From positions 1 to 13,046 of the forward strand of contig QHUF01000159.1 in the NCBI GenBank assembly GCA_003221075.1: a stretch of DNA of 13,046 bases, read 5' to 3'. A program made the translations under genes and the position numbers. The notes under the pieces were generated by a model, which was given only the letters and a program-made list of their open reading frames with translations, was not told the origin of the DNA and searched no databases. The DNA is from Gemmatimonadota bacterium. GTDB lineage: Bacteria > Gemmatimonadota > Gemmatimonadetes > Gemmatimonadales > GWC2-71-9. Below are positions 1-6,752 of the stretch, in pieces; position 1 is the first letter of the stretch, and each line of letters opens with the position of its first letter.

Positions 1-527
1 ACAAACGTGTTGCCCTGATAATCGAGATCGGTGACGCCCATCTTGCTCGACCAGAAGCCCGACGCCGTCATATCGCGGAACATGTTGAAGAACGCGACGC
101 CCTGGCTCATCTCGGCCCGGGCCTTCTTGGGCCAGGCGATGTCGTCGAGGATGGCGGTGCGCTCGGCCTCGGTGGAGGCGACGAATGTCTTGCCGCTGCG
201 CTCGGAGGCCTCGTTGTCCAACCACGCGAGTCCACCGCGCATCGGTACCTGCCCGTCCGGCCGATCGGTCATCATGAAATCCATGTATTCGGGGACGCCG
301 GCATCGGTCGCGCTACCCGAGCGCTCGTCTTTCGGGATGACGAGATCCGCGAGGACGCGCACCGTGTCCCATTCGTGCGGCGTGAAGAACGCCGGCGCGA
401 AAGGTGTCTTGGTAGCGAGTGCCTCACTGGCGAGCTTCGCTGCCCGCTGCGCCTCGGCCGGCGTCCATTTGAACGCCGCCGTCAGCGCGGCCATCGCCAT
501 TGCGCCTACCGCTTCGCGCCGCTTCAT
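1..527 (-). CDS. Gluconate 2-dehydrogenase subunit 3 family protein (3' end outside window)
   Basis: Probable small (gamma) subunit of a periplasmic flavoprotein dehydrogenase. In characterised FAD-glucose and gluconate dehydrogenases this subunit carries the Tat signal and escorts the flavoprotein across the membrane. About 175 codons are visible. The N-terminus MKRREAVGAM with a hydrophobic stretch to about residue 19 and an AEA-type cleavage site near 24-26 looks like a twin-arginine signal. Residues about 47-86 (FFTPHEWDTVRVLADLVIPK, then an acidic segment and GVPEYMDFMM) match the typical start of the subunit-3 domain. The start codon at 527-525 overlaps the TGA of the upstream dehydrogenase gene (ATGA), so the two are translationally coupled. 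A cytochrome c partner, common in this complex, may lie beyond the left edge but is not visible. Family call fairly sure; substrate unknown. Confidence 0.85.
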   Translation of the reverse strand, partial: MKRREAVGAMAMAALTAAFKWTPAEAQRAAKLASEALATKTPFAPAFFTPHEWDTVRVLADLVIPKDERSGSATDAGVPEYMDFMMTDRPDGQVPMRGGLAWLDNEASERSGKTFVASTEAERTAILDDIAWPKKARAEMSQGVAFFNMFRDMTASGFWSSKMGVTDLDYQGNTF

Positions 528-2215
528 AGGACCCTCGCCTTGAGCTGGTTTGCGATGTATTCGGACGTCCGCCAGGATAGAGCCATGATCGTCCAGGTGG
601 GATTCTTGTCAGCTTGCGACGTGAACGGCGCGCCATCGGCGACGAAGAGATTCTTGACCTCGTGGGTCTGGCAATTCGAGTTCACGACCGAGGTCTTGGG
701 ATCGGCGCCCATGCGCGCGCCGCCCAGCTCGTGGATGATCACGCCGCCCGCCGCGATGCCGTAGCCATCCTCCTTGCTCGGCATGTTCCTCCCCGGCGTG
801 CCGCCCATCTCCGTGATGAGCGCGCGGAACGTCTCCTGCATGTGCTTGACCTGCAGGTATTCGTGATCGGTGAACTTCCAGTGGAAACGCAGCACGGGGA
901 TGCCCCACTTGTCCACGACGTTCGGGTCGATCTCGCAGTAGCTGCCGTCGTTCGGAATCATCTCACCGCGCCCGGAGAATCCGATGTGCGCGCCGTTGTA
1001 GCGGCGATAGTCGTTCTTGAGCTGCTTGCCATAACCGCCGCCCTGCAGGTTCTGGATGCCGCCGCCGAAGCCCGCCTCCGGCAGCCCCGCCCCGCCCCAC
1101 ACCTCGATGTGGTAGCCGCGCGGGAAGTCGAGCTTCTTGTTGTCGAGCCACCACGGCATGTAGACGTGCATCCCTCCCACGCCGTCATGATTGTGGGGAA
1201 TCGGGTCCATCAGCTTCGGAACGAATCCCCCGACGTCGGTGCCGGTCGTGTCGGTGAGGTATTTGCCGACCGTCCCGCTGCCGTTCGCGAGTCCATTGGG
1301 GAACGACGAAGACTTCGAGTTGAGCAGCAGCCGCGACGTCTCGCACGCGCTTGCGGCGAGGACCACCACCCGGGCGTCGATGTGGTGTTCGCTGCCATCC
1401 GTCGTGTCGACATAGGTGACGCCGCTCGCCCGCCCACTGCGGTCCAGGGTGATCTCCCGCGCCATCGCGTTCGTCTTCAGCGTGAGCTTGCCCGTCTTGA
1501 GGGCCGGTTCGATCAGGACGTTGGTGGAGGAGAAGTTCGAATTCGTCTTGCAGCCGCGGTTACACTGGCCGCAGTAATGGCACGCGGGGCGTCCGTTGAG
1601 TGGACGGGTCAGGATCGACAGCCGCGCGGGCACGCAGGTGACGTTGAGCCGCCGAGCCGCGTCCTGCACGAGCAGCTCGTAGCAGCGTGGTTTGGGAGGC
1701 GGAAGGAAGAGCGAGTCGGGGGCATTGGGGATGTTTTCCTTGCTCCCAAAGACCCCCACCAGTTGCTCGAGCTTGTCGTAGTAGGGGGCCACGTCGGCGT
1801 AGCTGATCGGCCAGTCGTCGCCCAGGCCGTCGAACGTATTCGCCTTGAAGTCGCGCGGGCCGAAACGCAGCGAGATGCGACCCCAGTGGTTCGTCCTCCC
1901 GCCGACCATCCGCGCGCGCCACCAGCGGAACTTGTCCCCCCGGGCGACCGTGTACGGCTCGCCGGGGATCTCCCAACCCCCGATGCAGCCGTCGAACTCG
2001 CCGAACGGCCTGTCCGGAGTGGAGGCGCCGCGCCGCGGCGATTCGTAGGGCCAGGTGAACATCGCGGAGTTGGTCCTGTTGTCCCACGGACTGCCCGCTT
2101 CAAGCACGGTGACGTTGACACCGGCGCGTGCGAGTGCGTAGGCGGCCATCCCGCCGCCCGCTCCCGAGCCGACGATGACGACGTCGGCGGGTGACGACTG
2201 AGTTGCCAAGCGCAT
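524..2215 (-). CDS. GMC family FAD-dependent oxidoreductase (sugar/alcohol dehydrogenase large subunit)
   Basis: Flavoprotein of 563 residues expected to oxidise a sugar or alcohol hydroxyl and pass electrons to a membrane or cytochrome acceptor. The N-terminal dinucleotide fold is DVVIVGSGAGGGMAAYALA (11-29; GxGxxG at 16-21), ending in the acidic E39 of VTVLEAG. NHWGRISLRFGPRDF (109-123) is a typical GMC motif. The C-terminal region has HELGGARMG (H495) and NPT (N538), the usual positions of the active-site pair, and FVADGAPF (524-531). Cysteines 212, 215, 218 and 222 form CxxCxxCxxxC. Related GMC dehydrogenases hold an Fe-S cluster in an equivalent Cys-rich loop, so an electron-relay cluster is likely. 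There is no signal peptide of its own, which fits export by hitch-hiking on the Tat-bearing partner encoded directly downstream. The start ATG has a GGGAG ribosome-binding site 6 bases upstream (2222-2226). Confidence 0.92.
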   Translation of the reverse strand: MRLATQSSPADVVIVGSGAGGGMAAYALARAGVNVTVLEAGSPWDNRTNSAMFTWPYESPRRGASTPDRPFGEFDGCIGGWEIPGEPYTVARGDKFRWWRARMVGGRTNHWGRISLRFGPRDFKANTFDGLGDDWPISYADVAPYYDKLEQLVGVFGSKENIPNAPDSLFLPPPKPRCYELLVQDAARRLNVTCVPARLSILTRPLNGRPACHYCGQCNRGCKTNSNFSSTNVLIEPALKTGKLTLKTNAMAREITLDRSGRASGVTYVDTTDGSEHHIDARVVVLAASACETSRLLLNSKSSSFPNGLANGSGTVGKYLTDTTGTDVGGFVPKLMDPIPHNHDGVGGMHVYMPWWLDNKKLDFPRGYHIEVWGGAGLPEAGFGGGIQNLQGGGYGKQLKNDYRRYNGAHIGFSGRGEMIPNDGSYCEIDPNVVDKWGIPVLRFHWKFTDHEYLQVKHMQETFRALITEMGGTPGRNMPSKEDGYGIAAGGVIIHELGGARMGADPKTSVVNSNCQTHEVKNLFVADGAPFTSQADKNPTWTIMALSWRTSEYIANQLKARVL

Positions 2216-2347
2216 TCAGGGCTCCCGTCTCATTCCAAGGGTTGAGCCGCTACGTCCTACGAACGGACTCCTTCGAGCAATACCGGGTCCTCGGCCAGCG
2301 GCCCTGTGTTGGGGCTCATGCAGTTCACTCAAAACCGGGAGGTACCC
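2216..2347. other. Divergent intergenic region between the GMC gene and the lipoprotein gene
   Basis: This 132-base region must hold the promoters for the minus-strand dehydrogenase operon and the plus-strand lipoprotein gene. I see the two ribosome-binding sites at its ends. I could not pick out a convincing -35/-10 pair or operator in it. Confidence 0.5.
2337..2343 (+). promoter_or_regulatory. Ribosome-binding site that fixes the lipoprotein start
   Basis: GGGAGGT lies 4 bases before the ATG at 2348, a strong Shine-Dalgarno sequence. It supports 2348 as the true start even though that ATG is not in frame with the body of the gene. The longer in-frame reading that begins at 2191 has no such site and overlaps the divergent dehydrogenase start. 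Confidence 0.8.
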
Positions 2348-2964
2348 ATGACCCGGAACAACTGGATCGCCCTGGCCATTTGACGAGCGCCGCCGCCCTT
2401 GGCGCCTGTTCGCCAAAGGGCGGGGAGGCTGGCCAGTCCGATCGCGCTCTGGACAACACTGCGCGTGATCGGTCGGACCTGCCAGTGTCGTTCACCGTCC
2501 CCGCGGGGACGCGCCTCGACCTGACGCTCAGCGGCGAGCTGAGCTCGCGTAAGAATAAGGCTGGCGACACGTTCACGGCGAAGCTGGCGACGCACATCCG
2601 TGACGCGTCCGGTAAGGTGGTGATCGAGACCGGCTCGACGGTCAGCGGCACCATCGCGGAGGTGAAGCCCGCCCCGAACCGTCGCACCCCGGGCACGCTG
2701 ACCCTGGCGTTGAGCACGATCGAGACGGACGGCAAGATACTCCCGATCCGTGCGACGATCGACTCGGTGCAGACCGAGTACGCCGCGAAGGTTGGCGCGG
2801 GCGCCGCTGCCGGTGCGGTGGTCGGCCAGATTCTGTCGAAGAACACCAAGGGCACCGTGATCGGCGCCGTGGTGGCCGTGAACACGAAGGACCTGGATAT
2901 CGTGCTCCCGGATGGGTCGCGTATCCTGGCAACGATCACGGAGCCGATGAACTCGTCTCAGTAG
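2348..2964 (+). CDS. Glycine-zipper-containing lipoprotein with a single-base frame break after the 11th codon
   Basis: Function unknown; probably a lipid-anchored envelope protein. From ATG 2348 the reading is MTRNNWIALAI followed by TGA at 2381-2383. The next frame continues LTSAAALGAC, then SPKGG and an open reading frame to TAG 2962-2964. One extra T in the T run at 2379-2381 joins the two parts into a textbook lipoprotein signal with the lipidated Cys at residue 21 and a 205-residue protein. The body has a predicted beta-rich domain (FTVPAGTRLDLTLSGEL, then VSGTIAEVKP). After it comes a Gly/Ala-rich, zipper-like helix (VGAGAAAGAVVG) and a final strand segment with IVLPDGSRI. About 580 bases without a stop after the break show no decay, so this is either a sequence error or a very recent mutation. 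The 3' end overlaps the convergent ggt gene by 7 bases and is followed by a strong terminator. I do not recognise a named family. Confidence 0.75.
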
Positions 2965-4679
2965 CCTAGCGCACCGCCGGCGTAACGTGGGTCGGCAACA
3001 CCGACCCACCCGCCGGCGGTTTTTTGTATGGCGGCGATGATGCCGCTCCGTCCCCGCCGCTCGTCCATCTTGTGTCCCATCGCCTGCAGCGCCCGCACCG
3101 TCGCGTCGCTCAAGCCTCCATGCTCGTAGTAGGTCTGGTCGGGCAGCGCCTGGTGATGAATTCGCGGGGCGGCGACGGCATCGGCGAGACTCATCTTCTG
3201 ATCCAGCACGTTGAGAATGACCTGGGTGACGCTCGTGATGATCGTGGGCCCGCCCGGCGTGCCGACCACCATCTCCAGACTGCTCGCGCTGTCGAGCACG
3301 ATCGAGGGCGTCATGGCCGACAGCATGCGCTTGTTGCCGGCAACGGCATTGGCCTCTCCCTGCACGAGCCCGTACATGTTCGGCTTGCCCGGAGCCGACG
3401 CGAAGTCGTCCATCTCGTTGTTCAACAGGAATCCAGCTCCGGTTACGGTCACACCGCTGCCAAATCCGCCATTCAGCGTGGTGGTCACGGCTGCCGCGTT
3501 CCCCTGGGAGTCGACGATGGAATAGTGCGTCGTGTGCATCGGCTCGCCGCCCGCGGCCTGCGGCGGCGTCGGCGTCGCATGCTTTGGATCGATCTGTGAC
3601 CGCAGTGTGGCCGCGTACGACTTCGACAGCAGGCGGTCGAGCGGCATGTCGACGAAATCGGGATCGCCGAGCCAGCGGTTGCGGTCGATGAACGCGCGAC
3701 GCATCGCTTCGGTGACGAGGTGCACGTAGGCCGCCGTGCCGAAGGCGGGGAGCGAGTCGTAGCCCTCGAGAATGTTGAGGATCTCGCCCATCGTGACGCC
3801 ACCCGAGCTGGGCGGCGGCATCGAGTAGATCGTGTGTCCCCGATAGCTCAGCGCGATGGGTGTGCGCCACTTGGCGCGATAGCGCCGCAAATCGTCCTTC
3901 GTGATGAGACCGCCGCCGCGCTGCATTTCGGCCACGATCAGATCGGCGATCTGGCCACGGTAAAAGACGTCGGGACCCGAGTCGCTGATGAGCTGCAGTG
4001 TGCGCACGAGGTCGGGCTGCCGCCACAGTGTCCCGGGCGGGGGAGCGCTGTCGTGTACCAGGTATAGCTCCCTGCTCGCTGGGAACTGTGCCAGCAGCTC
4101 GCGGTCGCTGGCGATCTCCCGACTACGTGCGGAATCGACCACATGTCCCTGCGCGAGCCGGATCGCCGGAGCGATCAACGTCGCCCAGGGCAGCGTGCCG
4201 TATTTCTGCCACGCTTCGTGTAGTCCGGCGACGCTGCCCGGCACGCCCGATGCCAGATGCCCCACTTCGCTCTTCTTCGTCGGGTTGCCGGCTGAGTCGA
4301 CGAACATGTCGTGGGTCGCGGCGGCAGGCGCCGCCTCACGATAATCGAGTGCCGTCACCTCGCCGCCGGCGGTGCGATGGACGATGAAGCCGCCGCCGCC
4401 GATGTTGCCCGCATCGGGCAGCACCACCTCGAGGGCGAAGGCGACCGCCACGGCGGCATCGATGGCGTTGCCCCCCAGCTTCAGGATGTCCACGCCGACC
4501 TGCGTCGCCAGTGGATGCGCCGACACGACCATGGCGTGGGGGGCCGTGACGGTCCGCGCGCGTAACGTCCAGGTCGCAGGAATGACGGCAGGGCCCCGAA
4601 TCGGGGCAGGAGCGGCGGTTGGAGGGCGATGGGCACAGCCAAGGGCCGCCAGCAGACATATCGCGGGGAGCTTTCGCAT
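2958..4679 (-). CDS. ggt: Gamma-glutamyltransferase, lipoprotein type
   Basis: Splits gamma-glutamyl bonds (glutathione, gamma-glutamyl peptides) and transfers the glutamyl group to water or amino acids, outside the cytoplasmic membrane. The 573 residues are the normal length for the family precursor. The N-terminus MRKLPAICLLAALGC has a lipobox-like end, so the mature protein probably starts at Cys15. Residues 46-114 hold the conserved large-subunit start (MVVSAHPLATQVGVDILKLG, then NAIDAAVAVAFAL and GGGGFIV). The autoprocessing and catalytic threonine is T383 in MHTTHYSIVD, followed by TTTLNGGFGSG (399-409) and LLNNEMDDF (418-426). The substrate-binding glycine run is GTPGGPT (473-479). The C-terminus DPRYAGGALGY is typical. 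The gene diverges from the murQ operon across 28 bases and converges on the lipoprotein gene. No Shine-Dalgarno sequence lies at a usable distance from the ATG. A promoter for a leaderless message is proposed separately. Confidence 0.96.
   Translation of the reverse strand: MRKLPAICLLAALGCAHRPPTAAPAPIRGPAVIPATWTLRARTVTAPHAMVVSAHPLATQVGVDILKLGGNAIDAAVAVAFALEVVLPDAGNIGGGGFIVHRTAGGEVTALDYREAAPAAATHDMFVDSAGNPTKKSEVGHLASGVPGSVAGLHEAWQKYGTLPWATLIAPAIRLAQGHVVDSARSREIASDRELLAQFPASRELYLVHDSAPPPGTLWRQPDLVRTLQLISDSGPDVFYRGQIADLIVAEMQRGGGLITKDDLRRYRAKWRTPIALSYRGHTIYSMPPPSSGGVTMGEILNILEGYDSLPAFGTAAYVHLVTEAMRRAFIDRNRWLGDPDFVDMPLDRLLSKSYAATLRSQIDPKHATPTPPQAAGGEPMHTTHYSIVDSQGNAAAVTTTLNGGFGSGVTVTGAGFLLNNEMDDFASAPGKPNMYGLVQGEANAVAGNKRMLSAMTPSIVLDSASSLEMVVGTPGGPTIITSVTQVILNVLDQKMSLADAVAAPRIHHQALPDQTYYEHGGLSDATVRALQAMGHKMDERRGRSGIIAAIQKTAGGWVGVADPRYAGGALGY
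2973..3025 (+). terminator. Intrinsic terminator of the lipoprotein gene, located inside the ggt coding sequence
   Basis: The outer stem ACCGCCGGCG (2973-2982) pairs with CGCCGGCGGT (3011-3020). Inside it GTGGGTCGG (2987-2995) pairs with CCGACCCAC (3001-3009) around a CAACA loop. Six T residues follow (3020-3025). It starts 9 bases after the lipoprotein stop codon and works on the plus strand. It lies wholly within ggt codons 552-569. In the ggt direction no U tract follows the hairpin, so it should not terminate ggt transcription. Confidence 0.88.
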
Positions 4680-4684
4680 TCGTA

Positions 4685-4714
4685 ATCTTATCGTCTAATT
4701 CTCCTCCATGACAA
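4685..4714 (-). promoter_or_regulatory. Candidate ggt promoter, leaderless type
   Basis: On the minus strand TTGTCA (4709-4714, 5 of 6 to the -35 consensus) is separated by 18 bases from TAAGAT (4685-4690, 4 of 6 to the -10 consensus). The expected start of transcription falls at or next to the ggt ATG at 4679. The -35 element overlaps the first codons of murQ. This is a prediction from pattern only. Confidence 0.45.
4694..4699 (+). promoter_or_regulatory. Candidate -10 element of the murQ operon
   Basis: TCTAAT (5 of 6 to TATAAT) ends 8 bases before the murQ ATG, so transcription would start at or beside the start codon. No good -35 hexamer is seen 16-18 bases upstream. The sequence just before the ATG is pyrimidine-rich (CTCCTCC), the reverse of a ribosome-binding site. 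Weak but consistent with a leaderless message. Confidence 0.35.
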
Positions 4715-5640
4715 ACCGCGATTTCCACGATCCGCGCGCCACCGAGCAACGCAACCCGCGCTCGGAGCGCATCGACGTCGCCTCCAGTCTCGAGATCGTG
4801 GACATCATGAACGCCGAGGACGCGGGTGTAGCGGGCGTGGTGCAGGGGCAGCGCGAGCAGATTGCCCGTGCCGTCGACCTGATCGTCGCCGCGTTCAAGG
4901 TGGGTGGTCGGCTCGTCTACGTCGGCGCCGGCACGTCCGGCCGTCTGGGCGTCCTCGATGCCACCGAATGCCCGCCCACGTTCGGCGTGCCCCCCACGAT
5001 GGTGACCGGCGTAATCGCGGGCGGCTACGGGGCGCTCGTGAAGAGCGCCGAAGGCGCGGAGGACGACGTGAACGCGGGTGCGGCGGCGATGGACCCGGGG
5101 GGGGCCGCCGTTACCAATCGCGACGTGGTCGTCGGCATCGCGGCCAGTGGAACGACGCCCTATGTCCGAGCCGCCCTCGGGCGCGCGCAGACTCTGGGTG
5201 CCAAGACGGTGCTCGTCACGTGCGCCGCGGCGCCGAAGGTGCTCGCCGAGACGTGCGACGTCATCGTCAATCCCGTCGTGGGACCGGAAGTGCTCACCGG
5301 CTCGACTCGATTGAAAGCTGGGACGGCGACCAAGCTCGTCCTCAACATGCTTACCACCGGCGCCATGATCCGGCTCGGCAAGGTCTACGGCAATCTGATG
5401 GTCGACTTGGTCGCGCTGAGCGCGAAGCTGCACGACCGCGGCGAACGGATCGTGATGGAGGTCTGCGGCGTGTCCCGTGAGGAAGCGCGCCGTGCGATCG
5501 CGGGCGCCAAGGGCAGCGTGAAGCTTGCGATCGTCATGGCGCGACGCAAAGTGGATGCGGACGAAGCGCGGCGCCTGCTCGAATCGGCAAACGGGTTCGT
5601 CCGCCCCGTCGTGGGTGATCCGCCGCCGGTGGGTCGATGA
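4708..5640 (+). CDS. murQ: N-acetylmuramic acid 6-phosphate etherase
   Basis: Cytoplasmic lyase that cleaves the lactyl ether of MurNAc-6-phosphate to give GlcNAc-6-phosphate and D-lactate, the last step specific to MurNAc recycling. The 310 residues are close to the usual 295-305. The N-terminus has the family signature TEQRNPRSERID (12-23). The SIS-domain phosphosugar site is VGAGTSGRLGVLDATECPP (72-90). E87 there aligns with a catalytic glutamate of the E. coli enzyme, and the SAEGAEDD stretch (113-120) offers the second acidic residue. GIAASGTTPYV (143-153) and GSTRLKAGTATKLVLNML (198-215) are also typical. The C-terminal helical tail contains SREEARRAIAGAKGSVKLAI (256-275). It is first in the operon, and its TGA overlaps the anmK ATG. 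No Shine-Dalgarno sequence precedes its ATG. Confidence 0.97.
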   Translation: MTNRDFHDPRATEQRNPRSERIDVASSLEIVDIMNAEDAGVAGVVQGQREQIARAVDLIVAAFKVGGRLVYVGAGTSGRLGVLDATECPPTFGVPPTMVTGVIAGGYGALVKSAEGAEDDVNAGAAAMDPGGAAVTNRDVVVGIAASGTTPYVRAALGRAQTLGAKTVLVTCAAAPKVLAETCDVIVNPVVGPEVLTGSTRLKAGTATKLVLNMLTTGAMIRLGKVYGNLMVDLVALSAKLHDRGERIVMEVCGVSREEARRAIAGAKGSVKLAIVMARRKVDADEARRLLESANGFVRPVVGDPPPVGR

Positions 5641-6752
5641 CGACTCTCGCCGTCGGGGTCATGTCGGGCACATCGCTCGATGGCATTTCGACGGCGCTCG
5701 TGCGGTTGGACGACGGCAAGGGAGGAGCCGAGCTCGTCGCGTTTCGGCAGGAGCCGTACTCGGCGGCTGAGCGTGGTTCGATCATCGACACGATGGCGCG
5801 CGGCTCGCCCAAGGACGTCGCGTTTCTGCACGTCGCACTGGGCGAGCGATTTGCCGGGGCCGTCCTCGCGCTACTCGCGCAGGCGCGCGTCGCGCCCAGG
5901 GACCTTTCATTTATCGCGTCGCACGGCCAGACGATCTGGCATGAGCCGGGGCGCGCGACCTTCCAGCTCGGCGACGCGGCGGTGCTGGCGGAGCGGGTCG
6001 GTGTGCGCGTGGTGAGCGACTTCCGCGCGCGCGATGTGGCCGCGGGAGGGCAGGGGGCGCCGCTCGTGCCGCTCGCCGACGTGATGTTGTTCGGCCACGA
6101 GCAGCGCGGCCGCTGGCTGCTCAACATCGGCGGAATGGCGAATGTCACCTGGGTGCCGCGGCGCGGCGTGCCCGATGGCGCGTTCGCCTTCGACACGGGC
6201 CCCGGGGTTGCGGTGATCGACGCGGTCACCCGGCGCGTCGATCCCGACGCGACGTTCGACGCGGGTGGCGAGCGCGCGCGCCGCGGCCGTCCGGTGGCGA
6301 AGCTACTCGACGAGCTGCTGGCGGATCCGTATTTCGATCAGCCGCCGCCCAAGAGCACGGGCCGCGAGCGGTTCGGGATCGAGTACGCCGACAAGCTGCT
6401 CGCGCGGGTCCGCAAAGCGGGCGGCTCGGACAACGACGCGGTGGCGACGGCGACCGCGCTCACGGCCGAGTCGATTGGTCGCGCCATCGCGCGGTGGGGA
6501 ACGGATGACAACGCCGAGGTCGTCATCTCGGGCGGCGGCGCGAAGAATCCCGCGCTCGTGGAGCGGTTGGCCGCGAAGATTCAGCCCCGTCCGGTCGTGC
6601 TCTTCGAGCAGATCTTCTTCAACGGCGAGGCCAAGGAAGCCGTGGCGTTCGCGTTCCTCGGCCATCAAACGGTGATGGGGAAGGCAGGGAATCTCCCCGC
6701 AGCGACGGGGGCGCGGGGGCCGCGCATCCTGGGGCATATCACTCCGGCATGA
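5637..6752 (+). CDS. anmK: Anhydro-N-acetylmuramic acid kinase
   Basis: Cytoplasmic kinase that hydrolyses the 1,6-anhydro ring of anhydroMurNAc and phosphorylates it in one reaction, giving the MurQ substrate MurNAc-6-phosphate. The 371 residues match the usual length. The ATP-binding start is GVMSGTSLDGISTALVRLD (7-25). HGQTIWHEP (96-104), VSDFRARDVAAGGQGAPLVP (126-145) and NIGGMANVTWV (163-173) follow the family order. FDTGPG (185-190) holds D186, matching the catalytic Asp of the E. coli enzyme. The residue after this motif is Val where Asn is common. SGGGAKNP (298-305), NGEAKEAVAFAFLG (329-342) and GNLPAATGAR (351-360) complete the fold. The start overlaps the murQ stop (ATGA) and the stop overlaps the nagZ start in the same way, so the three are coupled. 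Confidence 0.97.
   Translation: MTTLAVGVMSGTSLDGISTALVRLDDGKGGAELVAFRQEPYSAAERGSIIDTMARGSPKDVAFLHVALGERFAGAVLALLAQARVAPRDLSFIASHGQTIWHEPGRATFQLGDAAVLAERVGVRVVSDFRARDVAAGGQGAPLVPLADVMLFGHEQRGRWLLNIGGMANVTWVPRRGVPDGAFAFDTGPGVAVIDAVTRRVDPDATFDAGGERARRGRPVAKLLDELLADPYFDQPPPKSTGRERFGIEYADKLLARVRKAGGSDNDAVATATALTAESIGRAIARWGTDDNAEVVISGGGAKNPALVERLAAKIQPRPVVLFEQIFFNGEAKEAVAFAFLGHQTVMGKAGNLPAATGARGPRILGHITPA

Noticed and set aside
31..543. Plus-strand open frame of 170 codons at the left edge
   Set aside because: It lies opposite the subunit-3 gene, whose minus-strand translation has the expected signal and domain.
614..2194. Long plus-strand open frame of 526 codons opposite the GMC gene
   Set aside because: It is a mirror of a highly GC-rich real gene, with Arg/Ala/Val-rich sequence, no domain and no ribosome-binding site. 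The minus-strand frame has clear GMC motifs throughout.
2191..2347. N-terminal extension of the lipoprotein reading frame starting at 2191
   Set aside because: It overlaps the start of the divergent dehydrogenase gene, has no ribosome-binding site, encodes no signal peptide, and would ignore the strong site at 2337-2343.
2329..4026. Minus-strand open frame of 565 codons across the lipoprotein gene and half of ggt
   Set aside because: It runs antisense to one real gene and out of frame with another, and has an Arg/His-rich composition typical of shadow frames.
4701..4707. CTCCTCC before murQ as a ribosome-binding site
   Set aside because: It is the complement of a Shine-Dalgarno sequence on this strand. 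On the minus strand it reads GGAGGAG but is more than 20 bases from the ggt ATG with no start codon between.
4336..5433. Minus-strand open frame of 365 codons across ggt and murQ
   Set aside because: It overlaps the start regions of two well-recognised genes and shows no family motif.
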